Assembly (NCBI GenBank): GCA_002794735.1
Contig: NBAZ01000021.1
Coordinates: 186,001 to 250,000 of the forward strand
DNA from: Pyrrhoderma lamaoense
Lineage: Eukaryota; Basidiomycota; Agaricomycetes; Hymenochaetales; Hymenochaetaceae
Length of the DNA stretch: 64,000 nucleotides
Direction: 5' to 3'
Shown piece by piece: positions 37,338-48,435 of this stretch. Made by a program: the position numbers and the translations under genes. Under the pieces are notes generated by a model. That model saw only the letters and a program-made list of their open reading frames with translations, was not told the origin of the DNA and ran no database searches. Position 1 is the stretch's first letter; each line of letters opens with the position of its first letter.

Positions 37338-37899
37338 GGGTACAACGTAAAGTCACTAATTACAGATATCTAGTTGAGTGGACGGAATCAACAAATTACT
37401 CTCAAGGGAGAAGAGCTGGCAGTGATGGGCCCCTTTTGAGACGGTACACAAATTATGAAGTTACAAATAGCGAAGAAAGCAGTAACAAGGTACATTGCAT
37501 TGAAAGGATTCTGAGCCTCAAAACCTCCTTTTCTCATTCACGACATTGTGTACGCCTACATACACAATGAGGAGAAATAGCCAGACACAAGCATAAAGGG
37601 TAAATTTTTGCTTCGGTAAGCGGGTAACTGTTTGCATCCATTGTGTTCATGTAGTCTTTATGATAGAGATATGCCCTCTGGCGACCTTTTACTCAACTCA
37701 GGCAAAATGTCCAAACTTGGTTATGTCTCATTACAAAGACGAAAATTACATAACATACAACGTGGTATGACGTCAGATGCCACTTGACATGTCTCTTCAA
37801 AAACAAGGCTGTTACTGACTGGTTGCAGATCAAAATGAAGAGGAGCCGAGTGCTTATTGTTTTTCCCTTACTCCTGACAACCTCTATATACGAACTACT

Positions 37900-38599
37900 A
37901 TGACATCCAAGCTCGCGCAGAAGGCTGGTCTCAAACTTTTTGAACAACACATAAATAAATATTCTCCGGTGGACCCCGTGTATGAGACCTACACAGACAA
38001 GAAGGGCAAGCAGCGCAAACGCAAGGTGAAATCGGTTATTCAACAAAGAATTATTATGTTTACTAACTCAACACTAGCGCGAACTCCCTCCTGGTCTTTC
38101 TGACCGAGACGCTAAGATTTTGCGCAAGGTCAAAAAACGTGCTTATCATTTAGACAAAGGGTTCAGCATATGTGGCTTCCGATTTGGCTGGACTTTTATC
38201 ATAGGAATAATTCCTATGGCAGGTGATGTTGCAGATGCCACACTTGGCTATCTACTTGTTATTCGGAAGGCGAGACAAGCAGAGTGAGCTTTCTTTGCTA
38301 TCGAACCGGTTGAAATACTGACAATCCCTACTGATAGTATTCCCGGATGGCTTCTAAGTAGGATGTTATTCAACAGTGCGGTCTCTGCTGGCGTTGGACT
38401 GGTCCCTATTGTAGGGGATGTCTGTGCTGCGACGTTCAAGGCTAACTCACGCAATGCTGCACTGTTAGAAGAATTTCTTCGTATTCGTGGAGAGGAATTC
38501 CTCAAGTCTCAGTCTCCCGTTGATAAGTCACCGATGGAAGATTTCACAATGGGCGTACCGGAACCAGACCGTACACGTATCGAAGGCACTCCAAAATGA
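37900..38599 (+). CDS. DUF4112 domain protein (intact copy of the array)
   Basis: Three exons, 37900-38025, 38078-38283 and 38338-38599, give 197 residues. The basic N-terminus (KKGKQRKRK) and LSDRDAKILRKVKKRAYHLD lead into the DUF4112 core: FGWTFIIGIIPMAGDVADA, then IPGWLLSRMLFNSAVSAGVG with LVPIVGDVCAATFKANSRNA. The two G-x-x-P-x-x-G-D hydrophobic repeats define the family; its biochemical role is unknown. The gene is convergent with DUF6533 copy 1, with only 186 bases between their stops. Degenerate pieces of the same gene recur beside copies 2 and 3, so this is the only intact DUF4112 left in the tandem array. Confidence 0.82.
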
Positions 38600-38785
38600 G
38601 TTATCTCGTGCGACATTATGGCCATCTTCACAGATTCAAGCCATGGACATATACCTCTTCACCATCGGCAATGACAAATATAGTATGATACTTGCTACAT
38701 CATTTGAATTTTTCTTTTACATGTACTTGGACTCGCATAATACACTACAGTTACATGAGTGTAAGACCGACCTGTTATACTGGTA

Positions 38786-40650
38786 TTATAATCCCCAAAT
38801 TTGTGGTCCATCTGAACGAACAGATGCGCTGTAGTTCATGTACCTAGACCCTGAACTGGGCTCGGAAGTTATAGAAATACTATCAATCTCACTTGGTACA
38901 ATTTCCTCATACATCATCTGACCAAATTCTGTACTTCGTTCCGAATTTTTGTAGTCCCTTTCCTTTTGCTCCTCGTCTGCAACCCGTGTAACCCACGAAG
39001 AATCCCGCGATATTTGAGTGCTGAGTTGCGTCGCATCACTATTTGCGCTACGCAGGGTAGACGATGGTATATCACACTGCGGCCCGCTATATGGAACCGG
39101 CGAGGAGCGGTTGTCATCTAATTCATGAAAATTAAGAATCAATCGGGATACGATAGTTACTGCCATTCTGAATCATAGTTAATGTTAGAAGCTTTCAGGA
39201 ACAAAAAAGTCAGAAGCAGGGTAAACTGACACATGAGGCAATACTGCACTGTTCCCAGTACTCTGTGCGAATAGCGAGGCCTTAAGATGTCCATCCTTCA
39301 CTTGATATTAGATAATTCTTTTTCAACATTACATTGATAAGACTAACCTTAAAAAACACAATATTTATGACATTCACTACAAGAATGACACTAGTAGAAC
39401 CATATTCAGCCTGAAGATACGGATATACACATGTTTCATTTGCTGAAAGCTTACGCAAAGTATAAACTTCCTAAGAGCATGAGTAAGTTTTCATTATTAA
39501 TAATAGTGAAAATTGAGAAGAAAAAACCCTTACCATCACGCATGATTAATCCAGCTAGTGGTGTCCTTATCCCAACTTTTTTATGTTCTCGAAGAATGTG
39601 TAATGTCTTCGCTATTGTTAATAAAAAGACGAGGGTATCGAATACTGTTCCCAATAAAAACGTTACTTCAAAAACTATTGAGTCTCTTTAGTTGAGCTGT
39701 ATATGTACAATATCATCAAATATATATCTCTTACTATCTCTGCATAAGTCATAACGGTTAGTATAATTGAGTCGTTAGGCTATTGTTTCACTTACGTTGA
39801 TATACTGCCTGGAAAACAAATTCGAAATACTAAGCCAGTCGTTTGTTCACCCAAACCAAATCCCAAGAATATCCCTTCCATCCGTGTCAGTGTTATCTAT
39901 AAAGTTTTATTGTCACTTCAGGAATATACTTCTTCCATATTAAGGAGATTACAATAGAAGTGACCAAAGTAGATAGGCCGACTACTCCGATAACAACGAG
40001 AACGCTCAGGTTGCGATTATATAATGCGTATGTCCGTAGAGAAAATATTACTATTAAACAAATTAGACGAGATAACGATAGATCAAGCTATAAAACACAT
40101 ACTGGAGATGATTATTTGTGTAATCAAGCTGAATACCCCATGTAAATATACAGTTCTCTTGCATCTATCAATTTAACCAATGATTCGGTTGCCTTGTGAG
40201 TTACCCATACTATGGTGTCGGCTTCAGTGACGTACATCTGCAAAAAGTAAAATCATAAGTTGTACACCAATATTGTTTACTTATATATAAACTGACATTC
40301 TCATTAGGCGGAAAAAAGCTCATATAAAGCACAAACATATAGCCGAAAAATGAAGAATAACGGTTGATCAAGAAAAGTCCACTGCTAAGTGTAATCCGTC
40401 GGCTCCATATTCGCTGCACTTCTTTCCTAAAGGTTATTATATGATCATAATATAATATTGCTATCCCATCGTAGCATTAGAGCAATAGAATGCAATGACG
40501 GGTCGACTTTACTTACTGATTGATGCCAGAATATAGTATTCCAACACAAATCTTTAAGAGTATTAAGTAGAATCTGAAATGGCCCATATGTGTGCCTTAC
40601 ATTTGATGGGTCGCCTCATAAAGAAAGCTACTTCGGGCTATCAATACCAT
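38786..40650 (-). CDS. DUF6533 multi-helix membrane protein, copy 1
   Basis: Twelve exons give 384 residues with every phase consistent: 40650-40601, 40551-40517, 40460-40297, 40237-40236, 40164-40103, 40050-39953, 39896-39796, 39685-39534, 39470-39455, 39390-39348, 39280-39231, 39167-38786. The DUF6533 signature is YYDHIITFRKEVQRIWSRR, then LFLINRYSSFFGYMF; later helices include LRTYALYNRN, LSVLVVIGVVGLSTLVTSIV, VFDTLVFLLTIAKTLH and AGLIMRDG. DUF6533 proteins are basidiomycete seven-helix, receptor-like proteins of unknown function. A predicted 2-base exon is needed to keep the third helix in frame. Exons 7-9 with flanking introns lie in a 517-base segment identical to copy 2. The C-terminal tail is long, hydrophilic and Ser-rich and differs from the other copies. 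Confidence 0.82.
39447..39963. repeat. 517-base segment identical to 42042-42558
   Basis: By direct comparison I find no mismatch between this stretch and 42042-42558, introns included. The sequence diverges at once on both sides: A versus C before, then C versus T at 39964/42559, and soon about one difference in five. It covers parts of DUF6533 copies 1 and 2. Confidence 0.93.
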
Positions 40651-41019
40651 ACTTTTGGAGAGAGAATTGGAGGATGAGGGGAGAAGAGGTACAATTCTGA
40701 ACCGCTGGAGTAGCAGTTTTTATTCCCATGGCTGCCATTCTGCTGGAGACACCAATACAAACAGATACATCCGATGTTATCATAAGTAGACGTCCATCAT
40801 TGCCACTAGAAAATCTAGATCCACGGAAGCATCCCAGACTATTATTAGGCGTATTAAGTGACAAAAAGGTTGTATAACTACTGTGTATCTTCATAAAATG
40901 AAATAAACTTGAGGAGTTAGTAATGATGTAAGTGTACACACATCATATCTGGGTTTCAGGTTAGTTCTTGTGTGAATGTTGACAGATCTATATATAAGGG
41001 ATTCATTAGTAGCTTCAAA

Positions 41020-41200
41020 ATCAGGTTACAGACCTCGTTCGAGTCTCAGGTCCGGTGTCAAGTAGTGATCGGATCAATTTTATCATATCAGGTGATTTTG
41101 CAGATGCCACTCATCTACTTAATGGTTGTGCAAAACGCGAGAAAGACGGAGTAAGAAAACAATTCTAGTGATGAGCTATGACGAGATGTCGTTGCTGCTC
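41020..41200 (+). pseudogene. DUF4112 remnant, array unit 2
   Basis: The stretch from about 41075 (CAGGTGATTTTGCAGATGCC) matches the intact gene around 38220 (CAGGTGATGTTGCAGATGCC). The match runs on through the following codons (TCTACTT, AAAACGCGAGAAAGACGGAGT). No intact frame, start or final exon remains. Borders are approximate. It sits in the same position and orientation relative to DUF6533 copy 2 as the intact gene does to copy 1. Confidence 0.65.
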
Positions 41201-41630
41201 GCTTACAGAGTTCTCAGATACTCTAAGAGTAATATGGGAGTATTGTGGCGTTTACATAATGTTTCACGTTTAGAAGAGTATTTTCACAGGAGCCACTTGG
41301 ATCTTAGCCCCCCCTCTATCGATATATATCGTAATAATTAGTGGGTGGTGGTAAACTGTGCGTTAGTATATAGTAATTACTCTGTCTCATTAGGTACGCT
41401 TACTTCGTGTTATAAGTGAACTTAGTAAAATATAGAAATCGCTAGGTACACGATTATTTTTATTCTCGGATTTGTAATCTACCTGAGTACAGGAGCTTCT
41501 CAAAAACAGTCTGTCTCATTTTGTACGCTTTCCTCGTATATATTACACCCACAACCTAAACTTCATTTCAAACCTTTGTTTCTCTTTTAAGGCCCTCAAC
41601 GCACGTAATCCACGATGAGTCTCATGGGCA

Positions 41631-43219
41631 TCATGCACCGGACTGTGTCAAATCACTATTCACGTTAAATAGAATGGATAGGATATCACTAGGTGATGCT
41701 GGTGAGGAACGATTGTCGTCTAGCTCATGAAGATTAAGAATCAATCGAGATACGATAGTCACAGACATCCTATATTACTGGATTTAGAAAGTACCAAAAA
41801 TCAATAAAATCAGAAGTAGGAAAAACTGACACATGGGGCAATACCGCATTATTCCCAGTGCTTTGTGCGAATATAGAGTCTTTGAAATATGTATCCTTTC
41901 CTTGGTATTTAGTTGATGCCTAGCCACCAGGAATAAACTCACCTTTAAAAACACGATATTCAGGACATTCCCCACAAGAATAACGCTAGTATAGCCGTAT
42001 TCAGCCTATATATACTGATATGCACATATTCGACCTGCCACAAGCTTACGCAAAGTATAAACTTCCTAAGAGCATGAGTAAGTTTTCATTATTAATAATA
42101 GTGAAAATTGAGAAGAAAAAACCCTTACCATCACGCATGATTAATCCAGCTAGTGGTGTCCTTATCCCAACTTTTTTATGTTCTCGAAGAATGTGTAATG
42201 TCTTCGCTATTGTTAATAAAAAGACGAGGGTATCGAATACTGTTCCCAATAAAAACGTTACTTCAAAAACTATTGAGTCTCTTTAGTTGAGCTGTATATG
42301 TACAATATCATCAAATATATATCTCTTACTATCTCTGCATAAGTCATAACGGTTAGTATAATTGAGTCGTTAGGCTATTGTTTCACTTACGTTGATATAC
42401 TGCCTGGAAAACAAATTCGAAATACTAAGCCAGTCGTTTGTTCACCCAAACCAAATCCCAAGAATATCCCTTCCATCCGTGTCAGTGTTATCTATAAAGT
42501 TTTATTGTCACTTCAGGAATATACTTCTTCCATATTAAGGAGATTACAATAGAAGTGATCAAAGCAGATAGGCCGACTACTCCGATAACAACGAGAACGC
42601 TCAAGTTGCGATTATATAATGCGTATGTCCGTAGAGAGAATAAAACTAATTAACAAATTAAACAACATTATCATAGATACAGCTAAAAGTACATACTGGA
42701 AATAACAATTTGTGTAATAGAACTGATTACTCCAAACAAGTATACAGTTTTTGTACACCTTTGTCCTATAAGTCATTTATATCATATTCTTGAATGTCGC
42801 TAACATACATCTAGAAAGAAAATTGAATTAATTATCACATCTTTATATCAGTATCGATCAGTTAACTGACATTCTCATTAGGTGAGCAAAAGCTCATATA
42901 AAGCACAAACATATAATCCAAAAATGATGAATAACGGTTAATCAAGAAAAGCACACTACTCAGTGTGAGTCGGCGGCTCCATATCCGTTGTACTTCTTCC
43001 CTGAATGTTATCATATAATCATAATATAGTATCGCTATTCCATCGTGACGTTAGAATAATATAATATTGGAGCAGTGTGATTTACTTACTAATTGATGCC
43101 AGAATATAGTATTCCAAAACATATCTTCAAGGATATTAGCAGTGTTTAGAAACCTAATGTATGCCTTACAGTGGATTGATCACTTCAAATGCGAAGCTAT
43201 CGCGGATCACCAATATCAT
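41631..43219 (-). CDS. DUF6533 multi-helix membrane protein, copy 2
   Basis: Same exon plan as copy 1, starting at ATG 43219 (43219-43170, 43124-43090, 43034-42871, a 2-base exon, and onward) and ending at 41631; about 303 residues. The signature reads YYDYMITFREEVQRIWSRR, then LFLINRYSSFLDYMF. Exon 5 encodes TVYLFGVISSITQIVIS. Exons 7-9 are identical to copy 1. The C-terminal tail is much shorter than in copy 1, ending after LILNLHELDDNRSSP and about 20 more residues. All splice sites appear intact and no frame break was found. Function unknown. Its DUF4112 partner upstream is only a remnant. Confidence 0.78.
42042..42558. repeat. 517-base segment identical to 39447-39963
   Basis: Partner of the identical segment in DUF6533 copy 1. 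It begins at the AAGCTTACGC shared with copy 1 and ends in the AGAAGTGA before the first mismatch at 42559. Copy 3 has the corresponding region but is clearly diverged. Confidence 0.93.
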
Positions 43220-43554
43220 CCTTCGAGAGAGACGTGAAGGATAGGGAAGAGAAGTGCGGCCATGACATTGATGGGTCTCTGTTTTTATTCCCATGACTGT
43301 CATTCCATTGGAAACAGACTTGCGCAGGTTTGGGCGCTTATCAATGATGCTAACAATTCAGTTCATCTCAGTCTATATTATGCGGCAGGATAAGTGAAAA
43401 AAAGGATATACATGCATCAGACGAACTTTATAATGTATACTAAAAACAATAAATAGTCATTTCAAGTTTTTTGCGTATTGTGCATATCAGATCTGTATAC
43501 ATCATCATAGTGTATCATGTAATCGTTCAGTCGATTCAAGCTGTAACAATCAAT

Positions 43555-43660
43555 CTCACATATCAGGTAGGGATAATGCGGATGCGACATTCAACTACTT
43601 GGTCTCTAAGTACTCGTTGTCCAAATCGCAAAGCAGTAAAAAAGACGTATGTAGAAATAC
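43555..43660 (+). pseudogene. DUF4112 remnant, array unit 3
   Basis: A short stretch (CAGGTAGGGATAATGCGGAT followed by GCGACATTCAACTACTTGGT) lines up with the intact DUF4112 exon near 38220-38260 and with the unit-2 remnant. It is more diverged than unit 2, with no open frame. It is called mainly because it has the expected position upstream of a DUF6533 gene's 3' end. Confidence 0.5.
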
Positions 43661-43844
43661 CAAATCATCAAAATATCAACATCCTTAGACTTGTAATTTA
43701 TCCGAGGGCAGAGACTACAGGAATACAGCTTTACCTAGAGTACTTTCCCTATGTACCTTCTGGTCACTTCCTATTCTTTACTTCCGTCTTTCATACCTCT
43801 TTCCCAATTCTCCCCGTTCGAAATCCATGTAGTTCACGAGAACC

Positions 43845-45456
43845 TCATGAGACGTATGTGAAAGTCTTTGTACTATCACTATTGGTGCTGAACACGATAG
43901 ATGGGATATTACTATGCTGTCCGATAGGAGAAAATGGCAATGAACGGTTATCATCTAGCTCATGAAGATTAAGAACTAATCGAGACACAATAGTCACGGC
44001 CATCCTATATCATCAAATTTAGGGCTTTCAAATAACGGTAAAGTAAGGATCACATGAGACTGACACATGAGGTAATACTGCACTACTGCCAGTGCTCTGT
44101 GCGAATAGCGAAGCCCCTAAATGACCATCCTATTCTTGTATTTTAGCCAAGCCGAGGCTGAACCAAAGTAGATAGTCCTCACCTTAAGAAATACAATGTT
44201 TATGACGTTCACCCCAAGGATGACACTAAAATTTTATGCTTAATCTAAAGGCACGAACATGCATATATTCCATTCGCTACAAGCTTACGCAAAATATAAA
44301 CTTCCTATATGTATGTATGTTTATATCATTAATGCTAGCGAGAAGTAATAAAGAATAATCCATACCATCACGCATAATCAATCTAGCTAGCGATGTTCTG
44401 ATATTTACCCTTTTATGTTCTTGTATAAATCGAAATGTTTTTGTAATTGTGAGTATAAAGACGAGAGTTTCGAAAATCATTCCCAATATAAACGTCAATT
44501 CAAAAACTGTCAAGTCCTGTAAGCTGAGTTGCATTATAACCTCAAGTACATTTTCATACCATCACTGTGGATTTCATATATGAAACTATTAAATGATGTA
44601 AGTGTCAGATCTCTGATTCACTTACGTTGATATCCTGCCTGGAAAGCAAGTTCTATTTATTGTTCCGCTCTCTCGTTCGCTCAGACCAAACCCAAGGATA
44701 TACCCTTCATCTGTAGTAATATTATCTATGAAAGTTTTATTGTTAATGGAAACTCATGCCTTCATAATAAAGGATGGGTGTACTATAGAAGTGACCACGA
44801 CAGACAGTCCAATTGCTCCAATGACGATGAGAACACTGAGGTTGCGATTATATAATGCATAAGTACGTAGAGAAAATAATACTTGTGTATGAATTAGAGA
44901 ATATATGATTAGAGATAGGATCGACTAGGATTACTTACTGGAGACGACAATTTGTGTTATCAAGCTTAATACTCCACACAGGTACACGATTTTCGTACAC
45001 CTACAAATTGTAAGTCATTTTTTCCGTAAGCCAAATTGTTGATTGCGTACATCTAGAATGATATTATTCGGTGCACCATAGTATTAACATATGAGAAGTG
45101 ACTAACGCTTTCATCAGGCGGATAAAGACTCATATAGAGCGCAAATATGTATCCGAAAAATGATAAATAACGGTTAATCAAGAAAAGCACACTACTAAGT
45201 GTGATCCGACGGCTCCATATTCTTTGCACTTCTTCTCTGAATGTTAACATATGATCATAATACAATATTGCTAGTCCATTATAACACCAGATTAGTACAG
45301 TACCGTTTTGGTGTTGTTTTACTTACTGATTGATGCCAGAATGTAGTATTGTAGAACATTTCTTCGAGAATGCATTTTAGCATGATTATAGTTTGTAATT
45401 TATGACGTGTCCTACATTTGGTCGGTTACTTGAACAAGAGAGTTACTGCGATCCAT
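43845..45456 (-). CDS. DUF6533 multi-helix membrane protein, copy 3; one frame break
   Basis: Starts at ATG 45456 (exons 45456-45416, 45361-45327, 45270-45107, a predicted 2-base exon, and onward) and stops at 43845. The signature is YYDHMLTFREEVQRIWSRR, then LFLINRYLSFFGYIF; later CTKIVYLCGVLSLITQIVVS and IFETLVFILTITKTF. It is the most diverged of the three copies, with its own tail after LVLNLHELDDNRSLP. The exon matching copy-1 exon 7 is one base shorter (100 versus 101), and the frame breaks at the CCC of 44691-44693 (plus strand), between LQMKGISLG and FGLSERESG. One added base restores frame with the next exon. It may be intact with a base-calling error or a young pseudogene. Confidence 0.7.
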
Positions 45457-46396
45457 TAGTGATAATAGCTTGGGAGAGAGAGATATGAATGAGGAGGATA
45501 TTGGGTGAGCTGCGGCCATATACTACTGGGTATCTGTTTATATATCTATGGCTTGCCATTAACATCTATCAAAAAAGTTGGTGCTGTTATCAGAATTGAG
45601 CGTCCATCTTTGCCACTAGAGTTGAAAATATCTAGATCCAAGGAAGCATCTTAGCCTGGGGTGAGACAAACAAGTGTAGAAAAGGATATAGTATAGATAC
45701 ATCTGATTATGAGAAATCACGGTTTTATATCAATATGTGTGATAATCGAGTTTGTTACTTGAACGCCGTATGCTGACAATACAAATACAAGGGAACCATC
45801 AATAGCGTCTGAGCTCAGATTCCTTACCTCCCCAAGTCTCAGGCTCGTTGATAAGTAGCTGTGATCAGATCAGTTCTCTTGTTTTTTCAAGAAGATTCAG
45901 GAACCTTTACTTAATTACCTTCAGGTGTATGAAGTATCAATATCAAAGTTTCATGCTGATATTTCATGACTCTTCATGCAAATGTAAGTTTTCAAATTCG
46001 TGCTTACGTGAAATAGAATTACAATGATTACTTGCCACAAGAAAATCTAAGCTAGAGAGCTATATGTAGATGTAAACTATGATCCATGGGAAGTGAAAAC
46101 TGAATATATAAGCTACATACGAGGATGGTGATTTCGTAAAGGTTAGAAAGTAAAAAAAAACATTCCCGTACGAATAGGATGGGCGTGACTATCGTTCCAT
46201 GAGCGTGAAAACAAAGATATTATGTAGAGATTGAAATAGATGAACCTTTGTCACGTTTTATCTAACTAAATAAGATGCTTAAAGAAAATCAAAATGATCA
46301 TCATACGAAGCCCCAAAAGACATGCAGACGTGTAATCTTAGACGGCCCTAGGACATCTTTTCTCCTCCTCCGCTTCAGCGTATATCGGTACACCCT
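45457..46396. other. Intergenic, right border of the array
   Basis: The first 450 bases carry diverged upstream sequence of a DUF6533 unit (compare 45600-45880 with 40790-41080). Beyond about 45900 I see no similarity and no gene until the transporter. Confidence 0.45.
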
Positions 46397-48435
46397 TTAC
46401 CTGGGCTCCGTCTGAACTCCAACTTCAGAAGGAGTCTGCATCCCCCTGTTCACCAACTTCTTTTCTGAAACAATTTCTTCGTTTATTCCTTTCGTCTCGC
46501 CTTTACCTCTCAAACCTTCCTTTGAACCTCTTTCTGATACTATTTCAGTGATTTTTTCAGATCCCTTTTCAGCATCAATCGGAGCTTCCTTTTTCGGTGC
46601 TCTGTGACCAATAGGACCCACACCACGCAGGAACAAAAGTGCGACGATTGACCCTGTTGCAGCGAAGGCAAAGCACATCCATTGTGCAGCCTTGTATCCA
46701 TCGAGCGAACTAGCAGACGAGGAATTACCTCGGCGCACTACAGTATTATGCACAATTGTTGTAGCAGCAAGACCAATCGAAGTTCCGAGTTGAGTAAGAG
46801 TTTGGAATAAACCCCCTGCAAGACTCTGTTCGTGTGGTAATGAGACTCGTGCTACAAAAATAGTACCGCAAGCAAAAACGAAATCTGCACCGAAGACGCT
46901 TGTGATAGCCGCAGGAAGCCAAAAGCCCAGTAGGGTGAAGAAGGAATTATCAAGGCAAATAAAAGTCCAGCTACACTAGTCAGAAGGGTACCAACGGTAA
47001 CGAGAATAACAACAGGTACATGTCCAACAACTGCAGCGATGAAGACATTGCAACTAATTCCAACCACAAACATTGGTAACATACGTATAGCCGTAAGGAC
47101 TGGGTCCAACTCAAGATAGTCTTGATAATATAGCTGTGCCCAGAACGACCAGCTAAGAAAAGAGGCCCATTCAAGAAAGGCGATGGTTTGCATTGCAGCG
47201 AATTTTCCATTTGCACGTGTCCACAATGAAAGCTTCATTAAAGGAGGGCGTCGAGCTCCCGAAGTATCACGTTCTAAATACCATTGCCAGACGAGGAAAG
47301 CGATAAGCAAAAGTCCACCAGCTATTGTAAGAGCAATGATGTAAGGTGTCTTCCATCTTTGTGGGGCTAATTCGCCTTCTCCGAGAATAAACGTTATCAG
47401 TACAAGGGCTGAAGTTACTAGAACTACACCTAGCCAATCAACTCGTCTATCTGGTTCCGTAGAAGGCGTATCCTTATCAATATAGATCACACCTCCCATC
47501 AAAACGGCAGCAGCAAGCCCAGCAGACAAAAAGAACGGAGCCCGCCAAGTTGCAGGAGCCCATTGTGTAAGAATACCACCGATTTGCATACCCACAGCAC
47601 CCCCTACAGGTGCGCCCGCAGAGAAAGTGGCAAAGGCGACTGATCTTGCCCGAGAGGAGGAAAAGCATGAGCAAGGATACCAAGTGAGGCGGGTACCATC
47701 GCCGCAGGGCCTACCCCCTGTAAACCCCTCAAAATGTACAGCGTGGTGATGTTTTGTGAGAAGCCGCACCCAAGGAGAATACGCCAAGCCATAATGAACC
47801 AATGAGAAATGCTTTCTTGCGGCCGTAGAGGTCGGCGAGACGGCCAAAAAATATCAGTAAACAGCCCTAACAAGCGGATCAAGGTCAGATGTACTATTTT
47901 TAGATATTCGGGTAGTATGGCGTACCGATGAGAGAGAGTATGCTGATACAACCCATTGAAGTTCGTCCTCACCAACTCCAAAATCCCTTCCGATACTAGG
48001 GAGCGCGATGGATGCAGACGAAGAGCACGAAATCTAAACGCTAACTTAGTGCATGGTTTAGGCGATGATAAGACAAGAAAACATACATTTAGAACCATTC
48101 CTATCGTCAAAGTTGCAACTAACATAACGGAGGCTACAAAAGATCGAGGAGGAGGATATTATGCACCTTATCCAATCCTTCCCCAGAGCAGAGTCCACAA
48201 GTCCATCGCCAATTTCATGTCCACTTACTGTACGAGCGTCCTCATCTGTCTCCCCGTTCTCATTTGGCAAACGGGCTGTGGACATGTTGGGGGTCACGAT
48301 GATGGCAGTACGAGAACTACGTGCTGAAGGAATCCCTCCTGGAGAGTGACAATTTACAGGATTCGCATAAGGGTCCTCTTCGAGATATGGGAAGCGAACG
48401 GGTCCCGCTTGTCTGTTTTCGGGGAAATTCTCCAT
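46397..48435 (-). CDS. MFS drug:H+ antiporter, DHA2-like (14 helices), four frame breaks
   Basis: Exons 48435-48087, 48033-47926 and 47866-46397. DHA2-type motifs: IALPSIGRDFGVGEDELQWV, FGRLADLYGRKKAF, LYILRGLQGVGPAAMVPASL, APVGGAVGMQIGGIL and MLPMFVVGISCNVFIAAVVG. The reading breaks at four places. Near 48138-48141 (AAAA, plus strand) one base appears extra. At 47769-47771 (CCC), near 47652-47660 (GAGAGGAGG) and near 46909-46910 (CC) one base is missing each time. With these corrections the last exon is an exact multiple of three and the product is about 642 residues. No in-frame stop or motif loss is seen apart from the breaks. It is either a decaying gene or an error-dense stretch. Probable exporter of toxic compounds; substrate unknown. 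Confidence 0.75.

Larger units (their letters stand above)
38100..45900. repeat. Three-unit tandem array of DUF4112 (+) facing DUF6533 (-)
   Basis: Each unit contains a plus-strand DUF4112 sequence followed by a minus-strand DUF6533 gene. Homologous landmarks in the DUF6533 genes are spaced 2595 bases (copy 1 to 2) and 2239 bases (2 to 3). The non-coding sequence upstream of the DUF6533 genes is also shared: a motif around 40800-40830 recurs near 45600-45650, and the flank at 41020-41080 recurs near 45820-45880. This shows that whole units were duplicated, not only the coding parts. The outer borders are approximate. Confidence 0.75.

Noticed and set aside
37304..37570. Plus-strand open frame overlapping the start of the minus-strand gene
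   Set aside because: It is antisense to the predicted first exon and has no motif.
40601..40650. Loss of the start codon in DUF6533 copies 1 and 2 relative to copy 3
   Set aside because: The aligned ATG is ATA and GTG in these copies, but both have an in-frame ATG three codons upstream, so the genes look intact at their 5' ends.
48100..48150. 33-base intron in the DHA2 transporter first exon to explain its frame change
   Set aside because: It is too short and does not give the phase needed for the following helix; an extra T in the TTTT run fits better.
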